Shown one piece after another: positions 44,421-53,719 of a stretch of DNA of 64,000 bases (position 1 is its first letter; each line of letters begins with the position of its first letter). This DNA comes from Roseburia intestinalis L1-82 (GTDB lineage Bacteria > Bacillota > Clostridia > Lachnospirales > Lachnospiraceae). The DNA lies in assembly GCF_900537995.1 (NCBI RefSeq), contig NZ_LR027880.1:1682001-1746000 (forward strand). The letters are read 5' to 3'. The notes under the pieces were generated by a model that did no database searches, was not told where the DNA came from, and saw nothing but the letters and a program-made list of their open reading frames with translations. The position numbers and the translations under genes were made by a program.

Positions 44421-45458
44421 ATGATACGATTTAACAGCGATTATACGGAAGGATGCCATCCGGCAATTTTAAAAAGACTCGAAGAGACAAACATGGAACA
44501 GACAGCGGGATATGGAGAGGATGAATATTGCAGGGAGGCGGCAGATCGGATAAAAGCTGTCTGCGAAGCACCGGATGCCAATGTACATTTTCTGGTTGGG
44601 GGAACACAGACCAATGTCACAGTGATCGCATCTGCATTAAGACCCTATCAGGGAGCCATCACGGCGACGACCGGACATATCAATGTGCACGAGACCGGAG
44701 CACTTGAGGCGTGCGGATATAAATGCCTGACGATCGATACGCCGGATGGAAAGCTGACGGCAGAGCAGGTTGAAAAATATACAAAAGCACATTTTGCAGA
44801 TGAGAGTTTTGAACATATGGTACAGCCGAAACTCGTGTATATTTCCAATCCGACGGAACTTGGAACCATCTATAAAAAGGCAGAACTTGAGGCGTTATAC
44901 CGGGTTTGCAGGGAAAACGATCTGTATCTGTTTTTAGACGGAGCGAGACTTGGATACGGACTTGCATGCCGGGAAAATGATCTGACGATGGCAGATATTG
45001 CTGCGAATACGGATGTTTTTTATATCGGAGGAACCAAGGTAGGTGCTTTGTTTGGTGAGGCAGTCGTGATCACCAATCCTGAACTGAAAAAAGATTTCCG
45101 TTATAGCATCAAGCAGCGTGGCGGTATGCTGGCAAAAGGAAGATTGTTAGGAATTCAGTTTCTGACTTTATTTGAGGAGAACCGTTATTTTGAAATATCA
45201 GCACATGCAGCACGACTTGCAGAAAAATTAAAAGATGAATTAACAAAAATGAACATTTCGTTCTATATCAATTCCCCGACAAACCAGCAGTTCCCGATTT
45301 TGCCGGATGATGTATTAGACAAGCTGCGGGAAAAATACAGCTTTGCATATCAGGCAAGGGTGGATGAAACACACAGTGCAGTGCGTTTCTGTACCTGCTG
45401 GGCAACAAAAGAAGAAAATGTTGAAGCACTTCTTGCAGACATAAGAGCAATCATATAG
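44421..45458 (+). CDS. ltaE: Low-specificity threonine aldolase / beta-eliminating lyase
   Basis: 345 aa from the ATG at 44421 (GGAG six bases upstream); the ATG at 44409 overlaps that site. It is a fold-type I PLP enzyme. FNSDYTEGCHPAILKRL at the start, YGEDEYC, FLVGGTQTN, FLDGARLGYGLA and the PLP lysine K206 in GGTKVGALFGEA. It cleaves threonine or allo-threonine to glycine and acetaldehyde. It lies 33 bases after trpD, so read-through from the trp operon is possible. Confidence 0.88.
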   Translation: MIRFNSDYTEGCHPAILKRLEETNMEQTAGYGEDEYCREAADRIKAVCEAPDANVHFLVGGTQTNVTVIASALRPYQGAITATTGHINVHETGALEACGYKCLTIDTPDGKLTAEQVEKYTKAHFADESFEHMVQPKLVYISNPTELGTIYKKAELEALYRVCRENDLYLFLDGARLGYGLACRENDLTMADIAANTDVFYIGGTKVGALFGEAVVITNPELKKDFRYSIKQRGGMLAKGRLLGIQFLTLFEENRYFEISAHAARLAEKLKDELTKMNISFYINSPTNQQFPILPDDVLDKLREKYSFAYQARVDETHSAVRFCTCWATKEENVEALLADIRAII

Positions 45459-45475
45459 AAATGGAGATTACCGGT

Positions 45476-46495
45476 ATGTCGGCAAAGAAAAAAATATTAT
45501 TACTCGCAACAGGGGGTACGATTGCTTCCAAAAAGTCTGAAAATGGATTAAAGCCACAGATCACACCGGAAGAACTGTTAGAGTATATTCCGCAGGTAAA
45601 AGAATTTTGTGAGGTATCTGCAATACAGCTTTTGAATCTCGACAGTTCTAATATGGAACCGGAACATTGGAAAAAAATTGTACATGCAATCCGGGAATAT
45701 TATGATGCTTATGATGGATTTGTCATTGCACATGGCACGGATACAATGGCATATACAGCTGCTGCACTTTCTTATATGATCCAGAATTCAACAAAGCCGA
45801 TCGTGATCACGGGAGCACAAAAACCGATCGACCTTGAAATTACGGATGCAAAATCAAATCTGATCGACAGTTTTTTATATGCGGCAGATGAAAAATCACA
45901 GGGCGTGCAGATTGTTTTCGATGGCAAAGTCATTGCGGGAACGCGTGCAAAAAAAGTAAGATCGAAAAGCTATAATGCTTTTTCAAGCATTGATTTTCCG
46001 TCACTGGCAGTGATTCAGGATGGCAATATCATGCGTTATCTGCCGATGCTCCCATATGAGGATGAAGTACGGTTCTATGAGGAACTTGACGAGAACATTT
46101 TCCTGATGAAACTGATCCCCGGTATCCGTCCGCGGGTGTTACAGAGTATTTTTGAAAATTATGACTGTATTATAGTGGAAAGTTTTGGTGTGGGCGGTAT
46201 TCCAAAATCCATAGCGGATGAGTTTTACCGTCTGTGCAGACAGTACCCGGACAAACTGGTAGTCATGGCAACACAGGTGGCACACGAGGGTAGTGATATG
46301 ACCGTATATGAGGTCGGGCACGATATGAAAAAGTACTGTCGTTTCTTAGAATCTTATGATATGACACTTGAATCGGTCATCGCAAAGACAATGTGGATGC
46401 TTGGAAATTTTGATCTGCACAGCATAGATGTGGAGGACATTTTCTACCGCAGCATTAATTATGATGTGATTTTTGGAAAAAACAGAAAATGTTAA
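45476..46495 (+). CDS. ansA: L-asparaginase, type I (cytoplasmic)
   Basis: 339 aa from the ATG at 45476 (GGAG nine bases upstream). The first catalytic threonine is in LLATGGTIASK, the second triad region in AHGTDTMAYTAAAL, and KPIVITGAQKPI follows. There is no signal peptide, fitting the AnsA-type enzyme. Gap to the threonine aldolase is only 17 bases, so the two form an amino-acid breakdown pair behind the trp genes. Confidence 0.92.
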   Translation: MSAKKKILLLATGGTIASKKSENGLKPQITPEELLEYIPQVKEFCEVSAIQLLNLDSSNMEPEHWKKIVHAIREYYDAYDGFVIAHGTDTMAYTAAALSYMIQNSTKPIVITGAQKPIDLEITDAKSNLIDSFLYAADEKSQGVQIVFDGKVIAGTRAKKVRSKSYNAFSSIDFPSLAVIQDGNIMRYLPMLPYEDEVRFYEELDENIFLMKLIPGIRPRVLQSIFENYDCIIVESFGVGGIPKSIADEFYRLCRQYPDKLVVMATQVAHEGSDMTVYEVGHDMKKYCRFLESYDMTLESVIAKTMWMLGNFDLHSIDVEDIFYRSINYDVIFGKNRKC

Positions 46496-46501
46496 AACAG
46501 A

Positions 46502-46555
46502 TTGTAAACAAAAGTGAAATATGCAGTTGACAATAGGAAAGAATCGGACTAGACT
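46502..46555 (+). promoter_or_regulatory. bioY promoter with BirA-like operator
   Basis: TTGTAAAC (46502-46509), 16 bases, GTTGACAA (46526-46533): two inverted half-sites of the BirA type. The second overlaps the -35 TTGACA (46527-46532); after 17 bases comes TAGACT (46550-46555). Biotin-charged BirA would block the promoter. A hairpin TGCGGAAA/TTTCCGCA (46568-46589) precedes the ribosome site. Confidence 0.65.
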
Positions 46556-46603
46556 GTAAAAAAACAAATGCGGAAACATTTTTTCCGCAGAAAAGAGGAG
46601 AAA

Positions 46604-47155
46604 ATGAAAATTTCAACAAAAACAATCGTTACCGTTGGGATGTTTACTGCAGTCCTCGCAGTTCTTTCCATTCTTCAGATTCCGATGCCGACCGGTGTGC
46701 CGATCACCCTGCAGACTTTTGCAATGGCATTGTGCGGTTATGTGTTAGGATGGCAGTCTGGAGTGGCAGCAACATTACTTTATATTGTACTTGGAACTGT
46801 TGGTGTACCGATTTTTGCGGGAATGAGTGCAGGACCGGGAGTGCTGTTTGGCTATACCGGTGGATTTATTTTTGGATTTATTTTTCTGACATTGTTATGT
46901 GGCATTTCTGTCCGCAGAAAAAATCCGGCGGTAAAGATCATCCTTGGAGTAATCGGTCTTTTGATCTGTCATCTGCTTGGTGCTGTTCAGTATGCAGTTT
47001 TGGCGCATATTACTATTGGAGCATCTTTAGTGGCAGTGTCACTGCCTTATATTGTAAAAGATGTGATTTCAGTGGTTGGTGCTTATCTGGTTGCCATTGC
47101 TGTCCGTAAGGCGCTTTATGCAGGAAATATTTTACAGGATGCAAAGGCAGCTTAA
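46604..47155 (+). CDS. bioY: Biotin transporter BioY
   Basis: 183 aa from the ATG at 46604 (GAGGAG upstream). Six membrane helices with the BioY patterns LQIPMPTGVPITLQTFAMAL, GWQSGVAATLLYIVLGTVGV and a PGVLFGYTGGFIFGF segment. It is the biotin-binding S component of an ECF transporter and uses shared energising subunits from elsewhere. The promoter has a BirA-like operator, which supports biotin as cargo. Confidence 0.95.
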   Translation: MKISTKTIVTVGMFTAVLAVLSILQIPMPTGVPITLQTFAMALCGYVLGWQSGVAATLLYIVLGTVGVPIFAGMSAGPGVLFGYTGGFIFGFIFLTLLCGISVRRKNPAVKIILGVIGLLICHLLGAVQYAVLAHITIGASLVAVSLPYIVKDVISVVGAYLVAIAVRKALYAGNILQDAKAA

Positions 47156-47168
47156 AGGTGGCATATCT

Positions 47169-47600
47169 ATGAAAAAATTTCGTGTGCACCATATTTTGTG
47201 TACCGTCCTTTACCGGGGAGAGGGATACAGTGGCACCTTCTGTGACAATATGACACAGAAGGTGCGGGAACTGAAGGCAGACCAGGAAGAACCGCTCATG
47301 CTCGTGACAGACCCGGATATGATCTGTACGCGCTGTCCGAACCGGACACCGGATGATACCTGTGTGGATGATAAAAATCATGTAAAATCAAAAGATCTGG
47401 AGCTGTTAGAACTGTTCGGATTAAAAGAAAATCAGCTTTATTCTTACAGGGAACTGCTGCAGTGTGCAGAAAAAAAGCTTGATAAGGAAAACTTTTTAAA
47501 AAGCTGTGGACGATGCAGATGGTATCAGCAGGGATTGTGCAGTTATGAAGAATGGCTCGAAAATGCCAGAAAAATCTTAAATTTTCTTAAAGAATTTTAG
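47169..47600 (+). CDS. DUF1284-family cysteine-rich protein
   Basis: 143 aa from the ATG at 47169. Eight or so cysteines, grouped as ICTRCPNRTPDDTC and SCGRCRWYQQGLC, and the N-terminal FRVHHILCTVLYRGEGYS match DUF1284 proteins, which are suspected metal or Fe-S binders. The function is unknown. It follows bioY by 13 bases, probably co-transcribed, and ends before a strong bidirectional terminator. Confidence 0.82.
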   Translation: MKKFRVHHILCTVLYRGEGYSGTFCDNMTQKVRELKADQEEPLMLVTDPDMICTRCPNRTPDDTCVDDKNHVKSKDLELLELFGLKENQLYSYRELLQCAEKKLDKENFLKSCGRCRWYQQGLCSYEEWLENARKILNFLKEF

Positions 47601-47638
47601 AATCAGATCTGCAAACAGTATATTAGTATCAGTATAGA

Positions 47639-47668
47639 GACTTCAGCATAAGTATGCTGAAGTCTTTT
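47639..47668. terminator. Bidirectional terminator between the DUF1284 and ClC genes
   Basis: GACTTCAGCATA (47639-47650) pairs perfectly with TATGCTGAAGTC (47653-47664), followed by TTTT on the plus strand and preceded by TCTCTA on the other. Confidence 0.8.
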
Positions 47669-47733
47669 GCTTAACAGGGTTCTTTCCTGGATAAACGGTA
47701 TGAAAAATATGCCTGACAAGGGAAATCAATATT

Positions 47734-48993
47734 TTATTCCGTTTTCTTGTTAATATAATTCGTCTTATACTTTGAGTAAATGATCTTCTGGCTGTGGTAG
47801 AGTCCGAAATAACCGGAAAGCATGTAGCTGAAAGCAACTGCCAGTAAAAAGTATGGCATTCCGTCATAACCGAACAGCTCAAAACTGATCAAAAGAGAAG
47901 TGATCGGACAGTTAGTTACACCGCAGAATACAGCAGCCATGCCGACAGCGGTGCAGAGTGCAGGCGAAAAGCCGAGCAGGTTTCCGAACAGACATCCAAA
48001 CGCTGCACCCGTGAAAAACGAAGGCACGATCTCGCCGCCTTTGTAGCCGGCGCCAAGCGTGGCAGCTGTAAAGATCATTTTCAGTAAAAATGCTTCCGGG
48101 CGCACGGTGCCGTCGATGCACTGTGCGATGATATTGACGCCTGTTCCGTTGTAATTCTGGTTACCGACAAGCAGTGTCAGCACGATCACGATACATCCAC
48201 CAACGAAAACCTTTACATAAGGATTCTTGAAAAAATGTTTATAAAGCGCTTCGGACTGGTGCAGCATCACGCAGAACAGGATACTGATACCGGCGCAGAG
48301 AATTGCCAGCACGGAGATGCGGACGGCGTTGCCGATTCCGAAAGAAGGAATCGAATCAATGAGAAAAAGTTCCTGCGAAATCCCAAAAGAAACGGCAATC
48401 CCATGCGCAACAAGGGAAGAGATTACGCATGGAACCAGTGCAGCGTAATACATGATGCCGACACTTACAACTTCCATGGAGAAAATAGCAGCAGCCATAG
48501 GTGTGCCAAACAATGCGGAGAAACAGGCACTCATGCCGCACATGATCATAATATGCTTGTCCTTGTCGTCAAAATGAAACAGTTTACCAATTCCGTTACC
48601 GATGCTTCCGCCAAGCTGCAAAGCAGCACCCTCACGGCCTGCAGATCCGCCAAACAAATGGGTGATCAGTGTGGAAATAAAGATCAGTGGTGCCATTTTT
48701 AGCGGCAGATTATCGTCGGAATGGATCGCAGAAATCACGAGATTGGTACCGGTGTCATGCTCGTCGTGAAGCAGACGGTAACAGCCGACGATCACAAGAC
48801 CGCCAAAAGGAAGCAGAAAGATCAGCCATGGATGTTTGGTGCGGATCAGTGTGACTAACGTCATGCCAAAATAAAATAATGTTCCGGCGCCTCCGGCAAC
48901 AACACCGGAGATAATTGCAAACAGAACCCATTTAATAGAAGTTTCAATGCGTTTTAAATTGTGTTTTATTTTATGTCTGATGATTTCTTTCAT
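47734..48993 (-). CDS. ClC-family chloride channel/antiporter
   Basis: 419 aa from the ATG at 48993 (GGAG nine bases upstream; ATG 49008 also in frame). About 10-12 membrane helices. The anion-path motifs are GSAGREGAALQLGGSIG (gating Glu), GTPMAAAIFSMEVV and GGEIVPSFFTGAAFG. In this family members exchange Cl- for protons or act as channels; the fluoride-specific branch is less likely, since no fluoride riboswitch is seen upstream. It lacks CBS domains. Confidence 0.9.
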   Translation of the reverse strand: MKEIIRHKIKHNLKRIETSIKWVLFAIISGVVAGGAGTLFYFGMTLVTLIRTKHPWLIFLLPFGGLVIVGCYRLLHDEHDTGTNLVISAIHSDDNLPLKMAPLIFISTLITHLFGGSAGREGAALQLGGSIGNGIGKLFHFDDKDKHIMIMCGMSACFSALFGTPMAAAIFSMEVVSVGIMYYAALVPCVISSLVAHGIAVSFGISQELFLIDSIPSFGIGNAVRISVLAILCAGISILFCVMLHQSEALYKHFFKNPYVKVFVGGCIVIVLTLLVGNQNYNGTGVNIIAQCIDGTVRPEAFLLKMIFTAATLGAGYKGGEIVPSFFTGAAFGCLFGNLLGFSPALCTAVGMAAVFCGVTNCPITSLLISFELFGYDGMPYFLLAVAFSYMLSGYFGLYHSQKIIYSKYKTNYINKKTE

Positions 48994-49150
48994 ATCTGTA
49001 AACTCCATTTTTATAAACTTATAAGTTTAAATTTCTAACAAAATCTTAGCATTTTCCAGCTTTTTTTACAATATAAATCAGTAACAAGTGCAATGTGCAC
49101 AAAAAACGGATGCAATATTTGGATAAAACATTGAAAATGTCAAAAGAGTC

Positions 49151-49179
49151 TTGCGCTTTTGCAAAGAGTGTCTTATAAT
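49151..49179 (+). promoter_or_regulatory. Promoter of the maltodextrin-type ABC operon
   Basis: TTGCGC (49151-49156), 17-base spacer, TATAAT (49174-49179), about 100 bases before the binding-protein gene. The rest of the 49009-49276 gap holds only the operator below. Confidence 0.75.
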
Positions 49180-49193
49180 TTAACCATCAAATG

Positions 49194-49237
49194 AAAACGT
49201 TACCGGTAGCATTACCGTAAACAATACCGGAAACGTT
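49194..49237. promoter_or_regulatory. Paired LacI-type operators
   Basis: AAAACGTTACCGGTA (49194-49208) and TACCGGAAACGTT (49225-49237) are inverted copies of one half-site, directly downstream of the promoter. The spacing of about 29 bases suits two LacI-family dimers, most likely the regulator encoded at 52.7 kb. Confidence 0.6.
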
Positions 49238-49276
49238 CCATAAGATACCATACACAATTTCAGGAGGGTAAAAAAT

Positions 49277-50740
49277 ATGAAAAGAAAAGTTTTATCAGTG
49301 ATGTTAGCATCCGCTATGTTAGCAACCATGTTTGCAGGATGTGGTAACGGAAATGCGGGGAATACTTCCGGAACAGCAAATGCAGGAAACAAGACAGAAG
49401 AGGCTGCAAAGACAGAAGAGGCTGCAAAGACAACCGAGGCATCTGATGCAGAAAAGACTGCAGACAGTGCATCAGGAAGCGGTTCTGTATATTATCTGAA
49501 CTTCAAACCGGAGCAGGATCAGGCATGGCAGGATTTAGCAGGTATCTATACAGAGCAGACGGGTGTGCCGGTAACAGTTATTACCGCAGCAGACGGTACA
49601 TATGAGCAGACATTAAAATCTGAAATGGCAAAGAGCGAAGCTCCTACATTATTTCAGGTAAATGGACCGGTAGGACTTGCAAACTGGAAAGATTACTGCT
49701 ATGACTTATCCGACAGCGAGATCTGCAAACAGCTTTCCAGTGAAGATTTTGCATTAAAGAATGACGCTGGTGAGGTTTCCGGTGTCGCATATGTGCTCGA
49801 GACATACGGTCTCATTTACAATAAGAAGATTTTAAATGATTACTGTACCATGGATAACGCAGTGATTTCTTCTCCGGATGAGATCAACAGCTTTGATAAA
49901 TTAAAAGCAGTGGCAGATGATATTCAGGCGAGAAAAGATGAGATCAACAGCCAGTTCGGATACGATCTTCAGGGTGCATTTACATCTGCAGGTATGGATG
50001 GATCTTCTGACTGGAGATTTAAGACACATCTTGCAAATCTTCCAATTTACTATGAATACAAAGACAAAGGCATCACAAGCACAGATGCGATTGAGGGAAC
50101 ATACCTTGACAATTATAAACAAATCTGGGATTTATACATCACAGATTCTACCTGTGAACCAGGTGTCCTCTCCAGCAAGACAGGTGATGAAGCTGAGTCA
50201 GAGTTCGGTATGGAAGAAGCAGTATTCTATCAGAATGGTACATGGGAGTACGGCAATCTGACAAACGAGGATAATGGATATTTAGTAACAGCAGATGATA
50301 TGGGCATGATGCCGATTTACATTGGTGCTCCTGGTGAAGAAAATCAGGGACTCTGCACAGGTTCCGAAAACTACTGGTGTGTAAACAAACAGGCTTCGGA
50401 GGAAGATATCCAGGCAACACTTGATTTCTTAAGCTGGGTAATTAATTCGGATGAAGGACGTGACTCCATGGCGCATGCAATGGGATTCACAACACCATTC
50501 TTAACATTTACCGGTGACTATGTAGCTGACAACGTATTCATTCAGGATGCAAACCAGTATATTGCAGATGGCAAGACTCCTGTTTCATGGAACTTCTCAA
50601 CCATTCCTTCTGAGACATGGAAAGATGGCGTTGGCTCCGCATTACTTGAGTATGCACAGGGTACCGGTGACTGGGATGCAGTTGTAAGCGCATTCGTAGA
50701 CGGCTGGGCAACTGAGTATGCAGCAGCAAACGGACAGTAA
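49277..50740 (+). CDS. Extracellular sugar-binding lipoprotein (CUT1 ABC importer)
   Basis: 487 aa. A signal sequence ends in the lipobox FAGC (cysteine at about residue 22), followed by an N/G/T/E/A-rich linker with the repeat KTEEAA. The mature domain is of SBP type 1, with YLNFKPEQDQAWQDLAG, APTLFQVNG and the C-terminal SWVINSDEGRD. It captures malto-oligosaccharides or similar for the two permeases downstream. A 13-bp hairpin after the stop may protect the mRNA and raise its dose relative to the permeases. Confidence 0.92.
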   Translation: MKRKVLSVMLASAMLATMFAGCGNGNAGNTSGTANAGNKTEEAAKTEEAAKTTEASDAEKTADSASGSGSVYYLNFKPEQDQAWQDLAGIYTEQTGVPVTVITAADGTYEQTLKSEMAKSEAPTLFQVNGPVGLANWKDYCYDLSDSEICKQLSSEDFALKNDAGEVSGVAYVLETYGLIYNKKILNDYCTMDNAVISSPDEINSFDKLKAVADDIQARKDEINSQFGYDLQGAFTSAGMDGSSDWRFKTHLANLPIYYEYKDKGITSTDAIEGTYLDNYKQIWDLYITDSTCEPGVLSSKTGDEAESEFGMEEAVFYQNGTWEYGNLTNEDNGYLVTADDMGMMPIYIGAPGEENQGLCTGSENYWCVNKQASEEDIQATLDFLSWVINSDEGRDSMAHAMGFTTPFLTFTGDYVADNVFIQDANQYIADGKTPVSWNFSTIPSETWKDGVGSALLEYAQGTGDWDAVVSAFVDGWATEYAAANGQ

Positions 50741-50771
50741 AATAATAATTTCTCTTTTAGAAAATAGTAAA

Positions 50772-50803
50772 TTTGTGCGGTATCTGTGCCGATACCGCAC
50801 AAA
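50772..50803 (+). other. Intergenic stem-loop between binding protein and permease genes
   Basis: TTTGTGCGGTATC (50772-50784) pairs perfectly with GATACCGCACAAA (50791-50803), loop TGTGCC. No T-run follows, so it is more likely an mRNA stabiliser or processing site, as between malE and malF of enteric bacteria, than a full terminator. Confidence 0.7.
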
Positions 50804-50874
50804 CCATATATAACGGAAATTTTCTGAAAGAACTGTATTTAGAGATTGAACGGATTTATGAGAGGTTAAAGACT

Positions 50875-51717
50875 ATGGAGAAATCAATAAAAAAATATTT
50901 TCCAATTTTTGCGCTCCCGACTTTAGTGGCATTTACCATAGGTTTTATAGTTCCTTTTCTTATGGGTATCTATTTATCATTTTGTGAATTTACCACAGTA
51001 ACGGATGCGTCCTTTGTTGGACTGAAAAATTACCTGCGTGTATTTACCGATCCAACATTTGTACATGCGCTGTGGTATACCGCATTATTTACAGTGGTAT
51101 CAGTGATTACAATCAATGTATTTGCATTTACCATAGCGATGCTTTTAACAAAGGGAATTAGGGGAACAAATGTGTTCCGGACCGTATTTTTTATGCCAAA
51201 CCTGATCGGAGGTATCGTTTTAGGATATATCTGGCAGATCCTTTTAAACGGAATTCTGGCAAACTTCGGAAAAACATTGACCTATTCTTCCTCATATGGT
51301 TTCTGGGGACTGATCGTTTTGATGAACTGGCAGCAGATCGGTTATATGATGATCATTTATATTGCGGGTATCCAGAACATTCCGGGTGAACTGATCGAGG
51401 CGGCAAAGATGGATGGTGCAAACAGCTGGCAGCTGTTAAAGAAAGTAACGATTCCGATGGTTATGCCATCCATCACGATCTGTACATTCCTGACACTGAC
51501 GAACTCCTTTAAGCTGTTCGACCAGAACCTTGCATTGACAGCAGGAGAGCCGTCAAATAATTCACAGATGCTTGCGTTAAATATCTTTGATACATTTTAT
51601 GGAAGAAATGGATGGGAAGGTGTCGGACAGGCGAAAGCGGTGATCTTCTTTATCATAGTGGCAGTTATCGCACTGGCACAGAACCGTCTGACCAGAAGTA
51701 AGGAGGTACAGCAGTAA
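50875..51717 (+). CDS. CUT1 ABC permease, MalF-like
   Basis: 280 aa from the ATG at 50875 (GAGAGG upstream). An earlier in-frame start at 50773 would fall inside the stem-loop. Six membrane helices; the ATPase-contact EAA loop is ELIEAAKMDGANSWQLLKKVTIP. N-terminal ALPTLVAFTIGFIVPFLMG is typical. It pairs with the MalG-like permease. No ATPase gene is present, so a shared MsmX-type ATPase is presumed. Confidence 0.92.
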   Translation: MEKSIKKYFPIFALPTLVAFTIGFIVPFLMGIYLSFCEFTTVTDASFVGLKNYLRVFTDPTFVHALWYTALFTVVSVITINVFAFTIAMLLTKGIRGTNVFRTVFFMPNLIGGIVLGYIWQILLNGILANFGKTLTYSSSYGFWGLIVLMNWQQIGYMMIIYIAGIQNIPGELIEAAKMDGANSWQLLKKVTIPMVMPSITICTFLTLTNSFKLFDQNLALTAGEPSNNSQMLALNIFDTFYGRNGWEGVGQAKAVIFFIIVAVIALAQNRLTRSKEVQQ

Positions 51718-52583
51718 TGGCAAAACAGACAGACAATCAGGTAAGTGCAGTAAGGCGTGCAAAACACGGATGGATACTGACACTGTTTTTCAGCATTTTA
51801 GCTGTATTTTATCTGTATCCGATTTTTTTGGTGCTGATCAACTCGTTAAAGAAAAAAGGATTTATTATGAAAAGTCCTTTTGCATTTCCGGATGAGCGTT
51901 CTTTCTTCGGTATGACAAACTTTGTAAAGGGAATTGAGAAGACGAATTTCTTTGCAGCGTTCGGTAACTCGGTTATTATCACGGTAGGTTCCGTGGCAGT
52001 GATCATATTCTGCACATCCATGTGTGCATGGTTTATCACCAGAGTACATAATAAATTTACCATGGCACTTTACATGTTATGTCTTTTCTCCATGATCGTG
52101 CCGTTCCAGATGGTAATGTTCCCGTTATCTAAGCTGGCAAACATGATGCATTTGAGCAACCCGATCGGTATTATATTAGTATATCTGGGATTTGGAGCAG
52201 GGCTTGCGGTATTTATGTTCTGTGGATTTGTAAAGAGCATTCCGTTAGAGATCGAGGAGGCCGCCATGATCGATGGCTGTACACCGATCCAGACCTTCTT
52301 CCAGGTCGTATTCCCAATCATGAAACCGACGGTTATCACGGTTGCAATCTTACAGGCAATGTGGATCTGGAATGATTATCTGCTGCCGTATCTGGTACTT
52401 GACCTGAAAAAATATAAGACAATCCCGATTGTAATCCAGTATTTAAAAGGCGGTTACGGTGCGGTAGACTGGGGTACCATGATGGCGATGCTGGTACTCG
52501 CAATCATCCCGATCATCATTTTTTATGGAATCTGTCAGAAATATATTATTGAAGGAGTAGTTGCAGGAGCGGTAAAAGGCTGA
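51717..52583 (+). CDS. CUT1 ABC permease, MalG-like
   Basis: 288 aa; its ATG overlaps the previous stop by one base (TAATG). Six membrane helices and the EAA loop EIEEAAMIDGCTPIQTFFQV. The end, QKYIIEGVVAGAVKG, is the usual MalG-type tail. It forms the heterodimeric channel with the MalF-like protein. Confidence 0.93.
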   Translation: MAKQTDNQVSAVRRAKHGWILTLFFSILAVFYLYPIFLVLINSLKKKGFIMKSPFAFPDERSFFGMTNFVKGIEKTNFFAAFGNSVIITVGSVAVIIFCTSMCAWFITRVHNKFTMALYMLCLFSMIVPFQMVMFPLSKLANMMHLSNPIGIILVYLGFGAGLAVFMFCGFVKSIPLEIEEAAMIDGCTPIQTFFQVVFPIMKPTVITVAILQAMWIWNDYLLPYLVLDLKKYKTIPIVIQYLKGGYGAVDWGTMMAMLVLAIIPIIIFYGICQKYIIEGVVAGAVKG

Positions 52584-52678
52584 TATCTTATTAAGAAATG
52601 TATATTTTTTGTTGAAATTTGACAAAAATTCAAATTTCACGAAAAAATACGAAAAAATAGTAGACAGGAATGAAAAAT

Positions 52679-53689
52679 ATGGTTACGATAAAAGACATAG
52701 CCAGGGAATCAGGATATTCCGTCAGTACCGTGTCACGTGTGCTGAATCACAGAAATGATGTCAGTCCGGATGCAAAAAAGAAAATCGAAAAAGTAGTCGC
52801 AGCGTATAATTTTGTGCCAAACAATAATGCGAAACATCTAAAACAGAGTAATTCCAAATCCATTGGTGTGCTGGTAAAAGGTATCCAAAATATGCTTTTT
52901 GCCAGCATCGTGGAAGAAATCCAGTGTATGATTGAAAATACAGACTATACGCTGATCGTATCCTATTTAGATGAGGATGCAGATGAGGTGGAGCAGGCAG
53001 TTCTCCTCTGCAGGGAGAGAAAGCCGCTTGGACTGCTCTTTTTAGGAGGTAATCCGGAGTATTTCAAAAAAGAATTTGCGCAGGTCGATGTGCCGTGTGT
53101 GCTTGTGACAAACCTTGCAGACCAGATGGATTTTCCAAACCTTTCTTCTGTTGCGACAGACGATATCGCCGCTGCAAAATGTGCAGTGGATGCGTTATTT
53201 GATGCAGGTCATACGAAGATTGGTATTTTAGGTGGAGATATTGAAAAATCGTACACCAGCCATCAGCGTTTTATCGGCTGTCAGCAGAGCTTTTTGGAAC
53301 ATGATACTGTGTTTGTGCCGGAAAAAAGCTACGAAAAAGCACGATTTTCCTATGACAGCGCATATCGCGGTATGAAACGGCTGATCGCCAGGTGTCCGGA
53401 TATCACGGCTGTGTTTGCCATGTCGGATGTCATGGCGATCGGTGTGATCCGTGCACTGCGGGATTTAGAATACCGTGTGCCGGAGGATGTGTCAGTGATT
53501 GGATTTGACGGAACAGCTCTGGCAGAATACTATAATCCGAAACTTGCAACGATCAAACAGCAGTATCAGACACTTGCAACCAGAAGCGTGGAAATCCTGT
53601 TTGGGCAGATTGAGTTAAAGCGGAGTCAGATTCATGAGATCGTTCCGTTTGAACTGGCAAGTGGAGAAAGTATTCAAAAAATCAGGTAA
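52679..53689 (+). CDS. LacI-family transcriptional regulator
   Basis: 336 aa from the ATG at 52679 (AGGA nine bases upstream); the ATG at 52670 is in frame. The HTH is TIKDIARESGYSVSTVSRVL, with hinge residues NNNAKHLKQ. The periplasmic-binding-like domain follows (SIGVLVKGIQN to the end). It lies between the permease genes and malQ, so it should sense malto-oligosaccharides and bind the operators at 49194-49237. An inverted repeat TGAAATTTG/CAAATTTCA lies upstream at 52613-52639. Confidence 0.93.
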   Translation: MVTIKDIARESGYSVSTVSRVLNHRNDVSPDAKKKIEKVVAAYNFVPNNNAKHLKQSNSKSIGVLVKGIQNMLFASIVEEIQCMIENTDYTLIVSYLDEDADEVEQAVLLCRERKPLGLLFLGGNPEYFKKEFAQVDVPCVLVTNLADQMDFPNLSSVATDDIAAAKCAVDALFDAGHTKIGILGGDIEKSYTSHQRFIGCQQSFLEHDTVFVPEKSYEKARFSYDSAYRGMKRLIARCPDITAVFAMSDVMAIGVIRALRDLEYRVPEDVSVIGFDGTALAEYYNPKLATIKQQYQTLATRSVEILFGQIELKRSQIHEIVPFELASGESIQKIR

Positions 53690-53719
53690 CACATACAGAT
53701 AGTAGGAGGAACAAATATT

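Noticed and set aside
47734..49008. Fluoride-specific ClC (CLC-F) with a fluoride riboswitch
   Set aside because: No fluoride riboswitch motif is seen in 49009-49276, which carries the sugar-operon promoter and operators instead. The gating motif GREGAA alone does not decide.
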